From the NCBI RefSeq assembly GCF_006757745.1, contig NZ_AP019740.1, positions 2,108,001 to 2,172,000 on the forward strand: DNA of 64,000 bases. Direction: 5' to 3'. Below the pieces are notes generated by a model. That model was given only the letters and a program-made list of their open reading frames with translations, was not told the origin of the DNA and did not search any database. Source of the DNA: Acinetobacter radioresistens DSM 6976 = NBRC 102413 = CIP 103788 (GTDB taxonomy: Bacteria > Pseudomonadota > Gammaproteobacteria > Pseudomonadales > Moraxellaceae). The translations under genes were made by a program, and so were the position numbers. Below, piece after piece: positions 54,007 through 62,601 of the stretch (its first letter is position 1; each line of letters opens with the position of its first letter).

Positions 54007-55278
54007 TTATGCAACTTTTGTTGAACCGACTGACTGATAGAAAATCTGGTTACGGCCCAACTGTTTGGCTCGATAGAGTGCCTGATCAGCAGACTCAAGC
54101 AAAGCCTCCTGTGTTACAGCCGCTTCTCCCCTATAAATTGTAATACCCAGGCTTACAGTGATATAGCTGGCAATACATGAACGTTCATGAGGAATAGCAA
54201 GCCGCTCAATTTCCCTATAAATATTGGACGCAACCGCATAAGCACCATGCGCCTCGGTTTCAGGAAGAAGCACTACAAACTCCTCTCCACCATAACGCGC
54301 CACAAAATCCCTGTGCCGAATCGAATTTTTAATTGCTCTGGCAATACTATAAATCACTTTATCGCCCATCTGGTGACCATAAAAATCATTATAATTTTTA
54401 AAAAAATCCACATCGATAAACAGTAGAGATAAGGGCGTTCCTTCTTTACGTGACTGCCTATAAAAACTGTCCAGAGTCTCATCAAAATTACGGCGGTTAG
54501 AGATCTGGGTTAACTCGTCATGCTGGCTTAAATGTAAAAGTTCAGAAGCATGAATATACTGAATTTTTTCATTAAGCTGTGCAAGCTTGGTATTTAAAAA
54601 CAGTATACGTTCCCGCTTGATCAGCATGGTACTTAAAGTAAAACCAAACAGACAGCTTCCCAACAGTACCCGGCTTAAAATGATCACTTCAAAAGAAATA
54701 TGAAATACGAACAGTAAGTAAATAGATATAACCGCGGCCAGTGTCCCGACCAAAAGCATGTGGAGTGGCCGTACCCCACTGATCATAAACCCCAGCATAT
54801 ATATAAAACACAACACAATCGCTGACTGATACTTAAGTGCAGGGGTAGCAAAACTCATACTCAGCAGACAGCTTGAAATAATAGTCCAGAGCATTAAACC
54901 TAATGCAGCCTGATAAAAGTAAGGCTGAAGCAGTTTACTTCTAGCAAAGCCGTAAAGGGTCAACAGGCTTACTGCGCCATTAAGCATGGCAACAATACAC
55001 AGCAGGAAATCTGCAGAGAAAAAACGCTGACCAGAGAGCCAGTAATCACCTGGCAACACTAAAGCCGTAAACAAAAGGTAAGCCCACACACCTGCAGCAA
55101 AAGATTGTGAGATATTGATCCGGGCCCGTTCAGTATTCTGCTGCCAGAACTCTTGTTCAAGTGCCTGTGGCAACGAACTACTGGTACGATGAGAATGCAG
55201 GGCGACCAGAGTTTCAATTTTTTCTTTTTGTTGCTGCAACGTTGTAAGGTAATATTTATATTCCATAACATCGTGCAT
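54007..55278 (-). CDS. Membrane-bound diguanylate cyclase (GGDEF)
   Basis: Makes cyclic di-GMP from two GTP; 423 residues. The N-terminal 50 residues are polar, then about six membrane helices (roughly residues 58-235) form an unassigned MASE-like sensor. After a short coiled-coil linker comes a GGDEF domain (about 250-420). The active-site loop is GGEEF (330-334), and an inhibitory I-site RxxD (Arg321-Asp324) lies five residues before it. Activity and product feedback are therefore expected. No EAL domain. The signal sensed is unknown. It is divergent from pyrC. Confidence 0.93.
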   Translation of the reverse strand: MHDVMEYKYYLTTLQQQKEKIETLVALHSHRTSSSLPQALEQEFWQQNTERARINISQSFAAGVWAYLLFTALVLPGDYWLSGQRFFSADFLLCIVAMLNGAVSLLTLYGFARSKLLQPYFYQAALGLMLWTIISSCLLSMSFATPALKYQSAIVLCFIYMLGFMISGVRPLHMLLVGTLAAVISIYLLFVFHISFEVIILSRVLLGSCLFGFTLSTMLIKRERILFLNTKLAQLNEKIQYIHASELLHLSQHDELTQISNRRNFDETLDSFYRQSRKEGTPLSLLFIDVDFFKNYNDFYGHQMGDKVIYSIARAIKNSIRHRDFVARYGGEEFVVLLPETEAHGAYAVASNIYREIERLAIPHERSCIASYITVSLGITIYRGEAAVTQEALLESADQALYRAKQLGRNQIFYQSVGSTKVA

Positions 55279-55414
55279 AGTTTTTATAGTTCTATAAAAA
55301 TAGCATACCCTTAGGGCAAATTACGAACTTTATTGTGCCTTTTATCCATAATTGCCGTTATCATTTTTAGAGTTTATCGATTATCATCTATTTTATTTTT
55401 CTTGCCTGAACACT

Positions 55415-56449
55415 TTGAATACGATTACTCTTCTCCAACCAGATGACTGGCATGTCCATTTACGTGACGGCCTAGTCCTTAAACGTACCGTGCCTGATCT
55501 GGCCAGACAGTTTTCCCGCGCCATTTGCATGCCCAATCTGGTTCCACCAGTAAAAACGGTTGATGAGGCTCTAGCCTATCGTGAACGGATTATGGCTCAT
55601 GCGCCTGAAGGGGTAAATTTTGATCCGCGTATGGTTCTTTATTTTACTGACTACACTTCACCTGAAGAAGTTAAAAAAATTAAAGATTCAGAATATGTTA
55701 ATGCCATCAAGCTTTATCCGGCTGGTGCAACTACCAATTCAGACAATGGTGTCAGCGATATCCGTAAAGTATATGCAGTCATAGAGCAGCTTGAAAAATA
55801 TCAGGTGCCTTTACTGTTACATGGTGAAGTTACTCACAATCATGTAGACATTTTTGACCGCGAAAAGCGTTTTCTGGATGAAGTGCTTTCTCCTCTCTTG
55901 AAGCAGTTTCCAGCACTTAAAATTGTGCTTGAGCATATTACTACCAGTGAAGCAGCACATTTTGTTCTGGAACAGGACCGTAATGTTGCAGCTACCATTA
56001 CTCCACAACACCTGTTATTTAACCGTAATGATATGCTGGTAGGCGGAATCAAGCCGCACTTTTACTGTTTACCAATTCTGAAACGTCAGACCCACCAGCA
56101 GACCCTGCTGGAAGTGGCAACTAGTGGTAACCCGAAATTCTTTCTTGGTACAGACAGTGCGCCCCATTCTAAAAATGCTAAAGAAAATGCATGTGGCTGT
56201 GCAGGCTGCTATAGTGCACCTACTGCTATTGAACTTTATGCACAGGCATTTGATCAGGTAGGACGTATTGAGCGGCTTGAAGGTTTTGCCAGCATGTTTG
56301 GTGCAGACTTCTATGGCTTACCACGTAATACTCAAACAATTACCTTGGTTAAAGAACCGCAGGTGATTCCAGCGAGCCTAGAATATCTAGAAAATGAACA
56401 GATTATTCCACTTTATGCCGGTCAAACCATTCAATGGAGAAAAGTGTGA
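55415..56449 (+). CDS. pyrC: Dihydroorotase
   Basis: Cyclisation of carbamoyl-aspartate to dihydroorotate in pyrimidine synthesis; 344 residues. The frame has no suitable ATG. The TTG at 55415 is chosen because it places the metal-binding [10 protein letters not shown] motif (His13, His15) at the usual distance from the start, as in E. coli PyrC (348 residues). A further in-frame TTG lies at 55352. The carboxylated lysine lies in [13 protein letters not shown], and metal-site residues in [10 protein letters not shown] and GTDSAPHSK. The stop overlaps the rnt start as GTGA. Confidence 0.95.
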   Translation: MNTITLLQPDDWHVHLRDGLVLKRTVPDLARQFSRAICMPNLVPPVKTVDEALAYRERIMAHAPEGVNFDPRMVLYFTDYTSPEEVKKIKDSEYVNAIKLYPAGATTNSDNGVSDIRKVYAVIEQLEKYQVPLLLHGEVTHNHVDIFDREKRFLDEVLSPLLKQFPALKIVLEHITTSEAAHFVLEQDRNVAATITPQHLLFNRNDMLVGGIKPHFYCLPILKRQTHQQTLLEVATSGNPKFFLGTDSAPHSKNAKENACGCAGCYSAPTAIELYAQAFDQVGRIERLEGFASMFGADFYGLPRNTQTITLVKEPQVIPASLEYLENEQIIPLYAGQTIQWRKV

Positions 56450-57093
56450 AACAAGATTCACGACCTGTGATTGGTCAGCGTTTTCGTGGCTTTCTGCCAG
56501 TTGTGGTAGATGTGGAAACTGCGGGCTTTAATGCACAGACTGATGCGTTACTTGAAATTGCCTGTATTCCGATTATCTATGATGAGGAAGGAAAATTTAT
56601 TCCGGGTCCTGCCTATCATGCACATATTAATCCGTTTGAAGGCGCTAATCTGGATCGCCGCTCGCTAGACTTCATTGGGGTTGACCCTTTTAATCCGATG
56701 CGTATGGCGATGGCAGAAGATGAAAAGACTGCATTGAAACGTATCTTCAAGTCTATTCATGATATCCGCCGTGAACAGCTGTGTACTCATGCCATACTGG
56801 TTGGCCACAATGCCCATTTTGACCTGGGTTTTTTACAGGCAGCTATTAACCGAAGTGGAACTAAAAACCAGAATCCATTTCATAGCTTTTCAGTGTTTGA
56901 TACGGTCACGCTCAGTGCCTTAATGTTTGGCCAAACCGTGCTGGCTAAATCCTGTCTACAGGCGGGAATTGAGTTTGACGGGAAAGAAGCACATTCAGCA
57001 TTATATGACACGCAGAAAACTGCCGAGCTGTTTTGCTATATTTTAAACAAACTCGCACCTCAACTGCTTGACACTCTGGTAGCGGATCAATAA
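56446..57093 (+). CDS. rnt: Ribonuclease T
   Basis: DEDDh 3'-to-5' exoribonuclease that trims the 3' ends of tRNAs and other stable RNAs; 215 residues, identical in length to E. coli RNase T. The GTG at 56446 is chosen: it overlaps the pyrC stop (GTGA) and has GGAG six bases upstream. An ATG at 56434 is also possible. Catalytic residues: Asp22 and Glu24 (VVDVETAGF), Asp in [10 protein letters not shown], His and Asp in [12 protein letters not shown]. The end of the gene contains the promoter of the tRNA-Glu gene that starts 20 bases after its stop. Confidence 0.96.
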   Translation: MKQDSRPVIGQRFRGFLPVVVDVETAGFNAQTDALLEIACIPIIYDEEGKFIPGPAYHAHINPFEGANLDRRSLDFIGVDPFNPMRMAMAEDEKTALKRIFKSIHDIRREQLCTHAILVGHNAHFDLGFLQAAINRSGTKNQNPFHSFSVFDTVTLSALMFGQTVLAKSCLQAGIEFDGKEAHSALYDTQKTAELFCYILNKLAPQLLDTLVADQ

Positions 57094-57096
57094 GAT
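57068..57096 (+). promoter_or_regulatory. Promoter of tRNA-Glu copy 1, inside the end of rnt
   Basis: -35 TTGACA (57068-57073), 17-base spacer, -10 TAAGAT (57091-57096), followed by a C-rich discriminator. The -10 includes the rnt stop codon TAA. Confidence 0.7.
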
Positions 57097-57113
57097 ACCG
57101 CTACCTTCTGAAC

Positions 57114-57189
57114 GTCCCTATCGTCTAGAGGCCTAGGACATCGCCCTTTCACGGCGGTAACCGGGGTTCGAATCCCCGTAGGGACGCCA
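57114..57189 (+). tRNA. tRNA-Glu (UUC), copy 1
   Basis: 76 bases including encoded CCA. Acceptor stem GTCCCTA/TAGGGAC, anticodon loop CTTTCAC with TTC, T-loop GGTTCGAATCC. Identical to the three other copies in the window. Confidence 0.98.
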
Positions 57190-57322
57190 TCTTTTATTTT
57201 ATTCTGATCGCCTAATTAAACTCTCTGGCCTAGGCATAAGTATATCTGCCTATAACCCGAACATAGAAGTTAGTTGATTGATGTAAGGCTTTCATTTGGT
57301 TAAAAATAATACCAGCTGCCAT

Positions 57323-57351
57323 TTGACACATCCTTAAAATCTCCCTATTAT
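57323..57351 (+). promoter_or_regulatory. Promoter of tRNA-Glu copy 2
   Basis: -35 TTGACA (57323-57328), 17-base spacer, -10 TATTAT (57346-57351), then a GC-rich discriminator AAGCCCACC typical of stringently controlled stable-RNA promoters. Confidence 0.85.
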
Positions 57352-57368
57352 AAGCCCACCTCTGAAAC

Positions 57369-57444
57369 GTCCCTATCGTCTAGAGGCCTAGGACATCGCC
57401 CTTTCACGGCGGTAACCGGGGTTCGAATCCCCGTAGGGACGCCA
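57369..57444 (+). tRNA. tRNA-Glu (UUC), copy 2
   Basis: Same 76-base sequence as copy 1, with its own promoter. No clear terminator is seen between this gene and the permease 98 bases downstream. Confidence 0.98.
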
Positions 57445-57542
57445 ATTCTTCTGCTGTTATTTCTCCTGCTTTTTATTTCGATTGCACATTTACATTTTTT
57501 CTCTAAAATAGCCGGCTTCATTACTCTTTTCCGTTTAACTCT

Positions 57543-58961
57543 ATGCCGTCATCTCCTTCTCCGAATGATGCGTTGCATCAGGGCAATTCTGCGCCATTAA
57601 AACGCGCTATGAGTACCCGACATCTGGTTATGCTTTCTCTGGGAGGCGCAATTGGTACTGGCCTGTTTTTAGGCTCGGGTGAAGTCATTGCACAAACGGG
57701 GCCGGTCGGCGCCATCCTTGCTTATGTGCTGGGTGGCCTTATTGCCTATATGGTGATGCTTTGCCTTGGCGAACTCGCTGTACATATGCCTGTTTCAGGC
57801 TCTTTTGGTGCCTATGCCAATAAGTTTATTGGTCCGGGAACAGGATATACCATTACCTGGTTATATTGGCTAACCTGGTCAGTAACCCTTGGTACCGAAT
57901 TTACTGCTGCTGCACTTCTTATGCAGGAATGGTTTCCAGATAGCTCCATGTGGATGTGGACACTGGTTTTTGGTGCCTTCGTATTTACCTTAAATATGAT
58001 TTCCACACGCTGGTTTGCCGAATCTGAATTTTGGCTTGCACTGGTGAAAGTAATCACTGTTGTCGCGTTTATTCTGTTTGGTTTACTGGCAATTTTCGGT
58101 GTAATTGGCTACCAAGGTTATGAGTCTACACCACTCTTTAGTAATCTGACCGCGCAAGGCTGGTTCCCTGAAGGCCTGTTTCCTATTTTCACTACCATGT
58201 TGATTGTGAACTTCGCTTTTTCTGGGACCGAATTGATTGGGGTAGCAGCAGGTGAAACCCAAGACCCCGCCAAAAATGTACCCAAAGCCATCAATGCAGC
58301 GATTTTCCGTTTATTGATTTTCTTTGTAGGAACAATCTTGGTGGTAACTGCACTTCTACCTCATCAGGAAGCAGGTTTAGCAGCCGAGGGTGTAAGCAGT
58401 AGCCCATTCGTTACGGTATTTCAGCACATTGGTATCCCTTATGCTGAAGATATTATCCGTTTTGTTATTATCACAGCATTGCTGTCAGCGGCCAACTCTG
58501 GTTTATTTGCTGCCTCACGTATGATGTGGTCATTGTCTTATAACAAGCAATTACCAGCAGTATTTTCAAAAGTAAATGCACGCGGCATTCCTTATGTTGC
58601 AGTAATCGTTACCATGATCGGCGGTATGCCGGGTCTGTTGTCTGAGCAGTTTGCCCCAGAAACTATTTTTACTAATCTGCTCGGAATCGCAGCCTTTACC
58701 ATGGTAGTAGTCTGGATGAGTATCTGTCTCAGCATGTTTAACTTCCGCCGAGACTGGTATAAGCAGGGAAAAACTGCTAAAGATCTTGCGTTTGCTGCGC
58801 CGCTGTTTCCTATTGTTCCGATTCTAGGTTTTGTTTTCTGTCTGATTACCTGTATCAGTATGGTTTTTGATCCATCCATGCGAATCAGTTTCTTCGGATG
58901 CCTGTTGTTTATTGCAGCATGCTATACAAGTTATTATGTGTTTTACCATCCTAAGTCTTGA
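57543..58961 (+). CDS. Amino acid permease, MmuP/AnsP type (tRNA-Glu-linked paralogue)
   Basis: APC-superfamily symporter, 472 residues, about twelve helices. Most of the protein is closely similar to the permease at 34270-35757 (LGGAIGTGLFLGSG, AYMVMLCLGELAV, NFAFSGTELIGVAAGE and the LLSAANSGLFAASRMMW block are shared), but it lacks that protein's long N-terminal tail. It lies between tRNA-Glu copies 2 and 3 on the same strand, with a terminator of its own. Substrate unknown; the two paralogues may differ in specificity or regulation. Confidence 0.88.
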   Translation: MPSSPSPNDALHQGNSAPLKRAMSTRHLVMLSLGGAIGTGLFLGSGEVIAQTGPVGAILAYVLGGLIAYMVMLCLGELAVHMPVSGSFGAYANKFIGPGTGYTITWLYWLTWSVTLGTEFTAAALLMQEWFPDSSMWMWTLVFGAFVFTLNMISTRWFAESEFWLALVKVITVVAFILFGLLAIFGVIGYQGYESTPLFSNLTAQGWFPEGLFPIFTTMLIVNFAFSGTELIGVAAGETQDPAKNVPKAINAAIFRLLIFFVGTILVVTALLPHQEAGLAAEGVSSSPFVTVFQHIGIPYAEDIIRFVIITALLSAANSGLFAASRMMWSLSYNKQLPAVFSKVNARGIPYVAVIVTMIGGMPGLLSEQFAPETIFTNLLGIAAFTMVVVWMSICLSMFNFRRDWYKQGKTAKDLAFAAPLFPIVPILGFVFCLITCISMVFDPSMRISFFGCLLFIAACYTSYYVFYHPKS

Positions 58962-58978
58962 TGCCGACCTAAAGCACT

Positions 58979-59005
58979 AAAGAGCGGCAAATACCGCTCT
59001 TTTTT
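58979..59005 (+). terminator. Terminator of the permease gene
   Basis: AAAGAGCGG - CAAATA - CCGCTCTTT followed by a further T-run, 17 bases after the stop. Confidence 0.88.
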
Positions 59006-59116
59006 ATACAAAAGCATGAATCAGAATATCTTGCAGCAATTTCAAACAAATTATGGCATTTTGCTTTGTTTTTATACGAACGGTATATTTTTAAGGGAAA
59101 GATGCCAGAAAAGTGT

Positions 59117-59145
59117 TTGACACATCCGGGGATTCACCCTAATAT
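59117..59145 (+). promoter_or_regulatory. Promoter of tRNA-Glu copies 3 and 4
   Basis: -35 TTGACA (59117-59122), 17-base spacer, -10 TAATAT (59140-59145), then ACGCCCACCTCTGAAAC, almost the same leader as before copy 2. Confidence 0.85.
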
Positions 59146-59162
59146 ACGCCCACCTCTGAAAC

Positions 59163-59238
59163 GTCCCTATCGTCTAGAGGCCTAGGACATCGCCCTTTCA
59201 CGGCGGTAACCGGGGTTCGAATCCCCGTAGGGACGCCA
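59163..59238 (+). tRNA. tRNA-Glu (UUC), copy 3
   Basis: Identical 76-base sequence; first of a tandem pair transcribed from the promoter at 59117. Confidence 0.98.
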
Positions 59239-59263
59239 ATTTCAGAACTATGCCTCACTTAAA

Positions 59264-59339
59264 GTCCCTATCGTCTAGAGGCCTAGGACATCGCCCTTTC
59301 ACGGCGGTAACCGGGGTTCGAATCCCCGTAGGGACGCCA
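59264..59339 (+). tRNA. tRNA-Glu (UUC), copy 4
   Basis: Identical 76-base sequence, 25 bases after copy 3, so probably on the same transcript; followed by a strong terminator. Confidence 0.98.
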
Positions 59340-59362
59340 TATTCAAGATGGCAGCATCTTAT

Positions 59363-59397
59363 AAAAAAGCCCAAGCATTATGACTTGGGCTTTTTTT
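59363..59397 (+). terminator. Terminator of the tRNA-Glu pair
   Basis: AAAAAAGCCCAAG - CATTATGA - CTTGGGCTTTTTT followed by another T. A perfect 13-base stem. Confidence 0.93.
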
Positions 59398-59638
59398 ATT
59401 CTTATTTTTAAATCTTGTTTTATTCTGATGCAGTGATGAGAGCTGCAATCAGAGCAAGTTTTTAACAGACAGAAGAAGTTCGATATTTTTACTTATTTCC
59501 TGCATCTATACTGAATCAATCAACCTGTTTATTTCATTACATACTGAGAATATAAAACAGGCCTGCCCTCAGGTTTGAAAGACCCTAAAGACAGGACTAT
59601 TTACCACTAGATGCAACACATTCATCTATATACACAAA

Positions 59639-60883
59639 CTAGGCCGATTTACGCGAATTAATCTGCCCCTTGACCACAGCAGTCAGGTTTCCCTTAAGGT
59701 ATTTAAAAAATACTTTTAAGGGAGAAAGTTTTGGATTAGGTTTTTTACCCTCAGCAATTGCTTTAAACTGTGCCGCATACCAGATAATTTCCATAATTGC
59801 CATTTTATCAATCATCGGAATGCCAGTTTTAATTTTCTCTACACCATAACGAACGTCTTTCCCGGCAATCAAATGGTTAGTCAAGTCAGTTTCTACCGCA
59901 AATGGCCGTGCAATACCAATAAAATCACATGCCCCACTCTCCAGGGCATCATTCATACCTTTTACGGTTCTAAAACCGCCTGTTACCATGAGATAGCATT
60001 TGACTTCCTGACGGATCCTTTCAGCAAAATCAAGGAAATAAGCTTCACGGGCAATTGTACTGGCTTTACGTTGACCTTCCTTGACACCAGCCATAGCTGG
60101 TGCTTCATAACTTCCTCCTGAAATTTCAATCAGGTCAATACCAGCCGCATCAATTGCTTTGAATACATAGATAACATCTTCTTCGGTAATACCACCACGC
60201 TGAAAGTCTGCCGAGTTGAGTTTTACAGAAATAATAAAGTTCTCTGAAGTCCCTGCTCTTACGGCCTTGTAGATTTCCAGCAGGAAACGCATACGGTTTT
60301 CAATTGAACCGCCCCATTGGTCCTGACGTTTGTTGGTCAGTGGCGACAGGAATTGACTAATCAGATAACCATGCGCACCGTGTAGCTGTATACCCTCAAA
60401 GCCTGCTTTTTCACAGATTTTGGCAGCATGGGCAAAACGCTGGATAATATCCAGAATTTCTTCTTCACGCAGTTCACGCGGTGTACCAAAAGTAGTTGCC
60501 AGAACCGGACTAAATGGCACAGCTGAAGGTGCAACTGTTTCTTTGTTCAGGCCCTTAGGACACTGACGTCCCGGATGAGACAGCTGGACCAGTTGAACCA
60601 TACCATATTCTTTGCCAATTTCTGCCCAGTGCTTGAGCTGTTCCAGATCACGTTCAGTCTCGATTGCTACTACACCTGGCTCATTTTTAGCGCCGATATC
60701 AACCATTACATTACCAGTAATGGCACAGCCCAGACCACCTTTAGCCCATGCCTCATATAAGCCATAATGCAGATGATTAGGTTGCCCTGCTGCGTTAGCC
60801 AGTGCTTCACTCATTGCGCCCTTAATAATTCTGTTTTTAAAGGTTGTATTACGAATTGTGATCGGTTCAGCAATCAAGCTCAT
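59639..60883 (-). CDS. NADH:flavin oxidoreductase, Old Yellow Enzyme family
   Basis: FMN TIM-barrel ene-reductase, 414 residues. Family features: KNRIIKGAMSE near the N-terminus, QLSHPGRQ, the substrate-binding His pair region GIQLHGAHGYLISQFLSP, NKRQDQWGGSIENRMRF, and ICVTGGF-like MVTGGFRTV. Unlike FadH it lacks the iron-sulphur and pyridine-nucleotide domains. Likely substrates are electrophilic enones or similar compounds, which cannot be specified. A 16-base inverted repeat overlaps the predicted -10, suggesting repressor control. Single gene. Confidence 0.88.
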   Translation of the reverse strand: MSLIAEPITIRNTTFKNRIIKGAMSEALANAAGQPNHLHYGLYEAWAKGGLGCAITGNVMVDIGAKNEPGVVAIETERDLEQLKHWAEIGKEYGMVQLVQLSHPGRQCPKGLNKETVAPSAVPFSPVLATTFGTPRELREEEILDIIQRFAHAAKICEKAGFEGIQLHGAHGYLISQFLSPLTNKRQDQWGGSIENRMRFLLEIYKAVRAGTSENFIISVKLNSADFQRGGITEEDVIYVFKAIDAAGIDLIEISGGSYEAPAMAGVKEGQRKASTIAREAYFLDFAERIRQEVKCYLMVTGGFRTVKGMNDALESGACDFIGIARPFAVETDLTNHLIAGKDVRYGVEKIKTGIPMIDKMAIMEIIWYAAQFKAIAEGKKPNPKLSPLKVFFKYLKGNLTAVVKGQINSRKSA

Positions 60884-60907
60884 GATATTTTTTCCAATTT
60901 ACTGAAT

Positions 60908-60945
60908 TAGAGTCCTTACTCTAGTTTAAACGCCTGTCTAGTCAA
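60908..60945 (-). promoter_or_regulatory. Promoter and NemR-like operator of the OYE gene
   Basis: Leftward -35 TTGACT (60940-60945) and -10 TAGAGT (60918-60923), 16 bases apart. The -10 is one arm of TAGAGT-AAGG-ACTCTA (60908-60923), an inverted repeat of the same size and plan as the TetR-family NemR box. Confidence 0.5.
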
Positions 60946-61005
60946 GGTTTACTCTATTACAATGCATGCCGCAGGAGTCACAGAAAAAGTTCCTGATGAC
61001 GGTTT

Positions 61006-62601
61006 TTAATATTGACTTGCAGCTATCAATTGCCGGGTATACTCGGACTGAGGATTTGAAAATAGCTGTTCAGTATCCTGAAATTCGACCAGTTGCGCAT
61101 GCCGTAGCACCATCACCTGCTGACATAAGGCACGGACTACCTGTAAATCATGACTGATAAACAGATAGCTTAACTGATATTCCTGTTGCAGATTTCGTAA
61201 TAACTGTACAATTGCCCGCTGGGTGGTACGGTCCAATGCAGAAGTAGGCTCATCTAAAATAATAAGCTTGGGCTTAAGAATCAAAGCCCGTGCCAGTGCT
61301 ACACGTTGCCGCTGTCCGCCAGAAAGTTCATGTGGATAGCGCTGTTTAAAATGTACAGGCAACTCTACCGTCTGTAGAATCTGGTCAATCTGCTCAGTTA
61401 CAGCTAACGGCATATGATGTTTTAAATTCAGCCCTTCACCAATAATTTGCTCGACCGTCATACGAGGATTCAGGCTACTGAACGGATCCTGAAATACAAT
61501 TTGGAAATCAGTGCGTAATAACCTTATTTTTTTCTCGGAAAGCAGGTTAAGGTCCTGCTCCATTAAAAAGATTTGGCCTTTACTCTCTATCAACCGGGCA
61601 ATCGCTAAAGCCAGAGAAGTTTTACCAGAGCCACTTTCCCCAACAATTCCAATGGAGTCACCTTGTCTTAAGACCAGATTTAAAGGCTCAACTGCCACAA
61701 AATAATCTTTTACACGGTTAAGCAACCCTTGGCGAATAGGAAAACATACACTGACCTGTTCCAGTCTCAACAGTTCGGAGCCTGCGGAGGATGGCAATGC
61801 CTGACCAAAATTATGTGCCAATAAATGCCGGGTATATTCAGCCTTAGGCTGTTTAAAAATTTGTTCGGCACTCCCCTGTTCTTCAACTCTGCCTTGATTC
61901 ATCACAACCACCTGCTGGGCACAGCGCTTAACTATATTAAGATCGTGACTAATTAGAATCATGGCCATATTTCGGCGATGTTGCAGGCTCTGTAGCAGTT
62001 TAAGAATTTGCGCCTGTAAAGTTACATCCAGAGCGGTAGTAGGTTCATCAGCGATAAGGATATCGGGATCTAAGGCTAACGCCATCGCAATCATTACCCG
62101 TTGTCGCTGGCCGCCGGAAAGCTCATGTGGATAACGGCGCAGTTTGTCTTCCGGATGAGTTATTCCGACATCATGGAGTAATTCTACTACTCTCTGCCGA
62201 ACCTGATCTTTAGACCAGCCTTGTAAATACAGACTTTCTCCAATAATTTTTTCTACCCGATGCAGCGGGTTAAGTGCAGTCATGGGTTCTTGAAAAATCA
62301 TGGCAATTTTATGGCCACGAATCTGGCGTTTTGCTGTTTCAGACAGATTTAAAAGATTCTGACTATCTAAAATAGCATTCCCCTGAACTTTAAGATTAGC
62401 AGGTAACAGTCCAAGCAAAGCCAAGCTGCTGATGGATTTTCCTGAACCACTCTCTCCGACAATAGCTAAGGTCTGTCCGGCATATAGATGGAAATTTAAA
62501 TTTTCTACCAGAACTTCGCCCTGCTCATTTTGAATATGCAGCTGTTCAACCTGTAGCTTTAGCGCAGCTGACTGGTCACTGGCGTCTTGGGTCAAATGCA
62601 T
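61006..62601 (-). CDS. yejF: Peptide ABC importer ATP-binding protein YejF
   Basis: Double-cassette ATPase of a dipeptide/oligopeptide-type importer, 531 residues from the ATG at 62601 (GGGAGG nine bases upstream; an in-frame TTG at 62619 is less likely). Two complete nucleotide-binding domains: Walker A GESGSGKS and GESGSGKT, signature LSGGQRQRV in both, Walker B LIADEP and IILDEP. The fused arrangement and yejB-yejE-yejF order identify YejF. E. coli YejABEF imports peptides including microcin C. It overlaps the end of yejE. Confidence 0.93.
   Translation of the reverse strand: MHLTQDASDQSAALKLQVEQLHIQNEQGEVLVENLNFHLYAGQTLAIVGESGSGKSISSLALLGLLPANLKVQGNAILDSQNLLNLSETAKRQIRGHKIAMIFQEPMTALNPLHRVEKIIGESLYLQGWSKDQVRQRVVELLHDVGITHPEDKLRRYPHELSGGQRQRVMIAMALALDPDILIADEPTTALDVTLQAQILKLLQSLQHRRNMAMILISHDLNIVKRCAQQVVVMNQGRVEEQGSAEQIFKQPKAEYTRHLLAHNFGQALPSSAGSELLRLEQVSVCFPIRQGLLNRVKDYFVAVEPLNLVLRQGDSIGIVGESGSGKTSLALAIARLIESKGQIFLMEQDLNLLSEKKIRLLRTDFQIVFQDPFSSLNPRMTVEQIIGEGLNLKHHMPLAVTEQIDQILQTVELPVHFKQRYPHELSGGQRQRVALARALILKPKLIILDEPTSALDRTTQRAIVQLLRNLQQEYQLSYLFISHDLQVVRALCQQVMVLRHAQLVEFQDTEQLFSNPQSEYTRQLIAASQY

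Noticed and set aside
57220..57240. GGCCTAGG near tRNA-Glu copy 1 as a partial tRNA remnant
   Set aside because: Only about eight bases match the tRNA D-arm, well within chance for this length.
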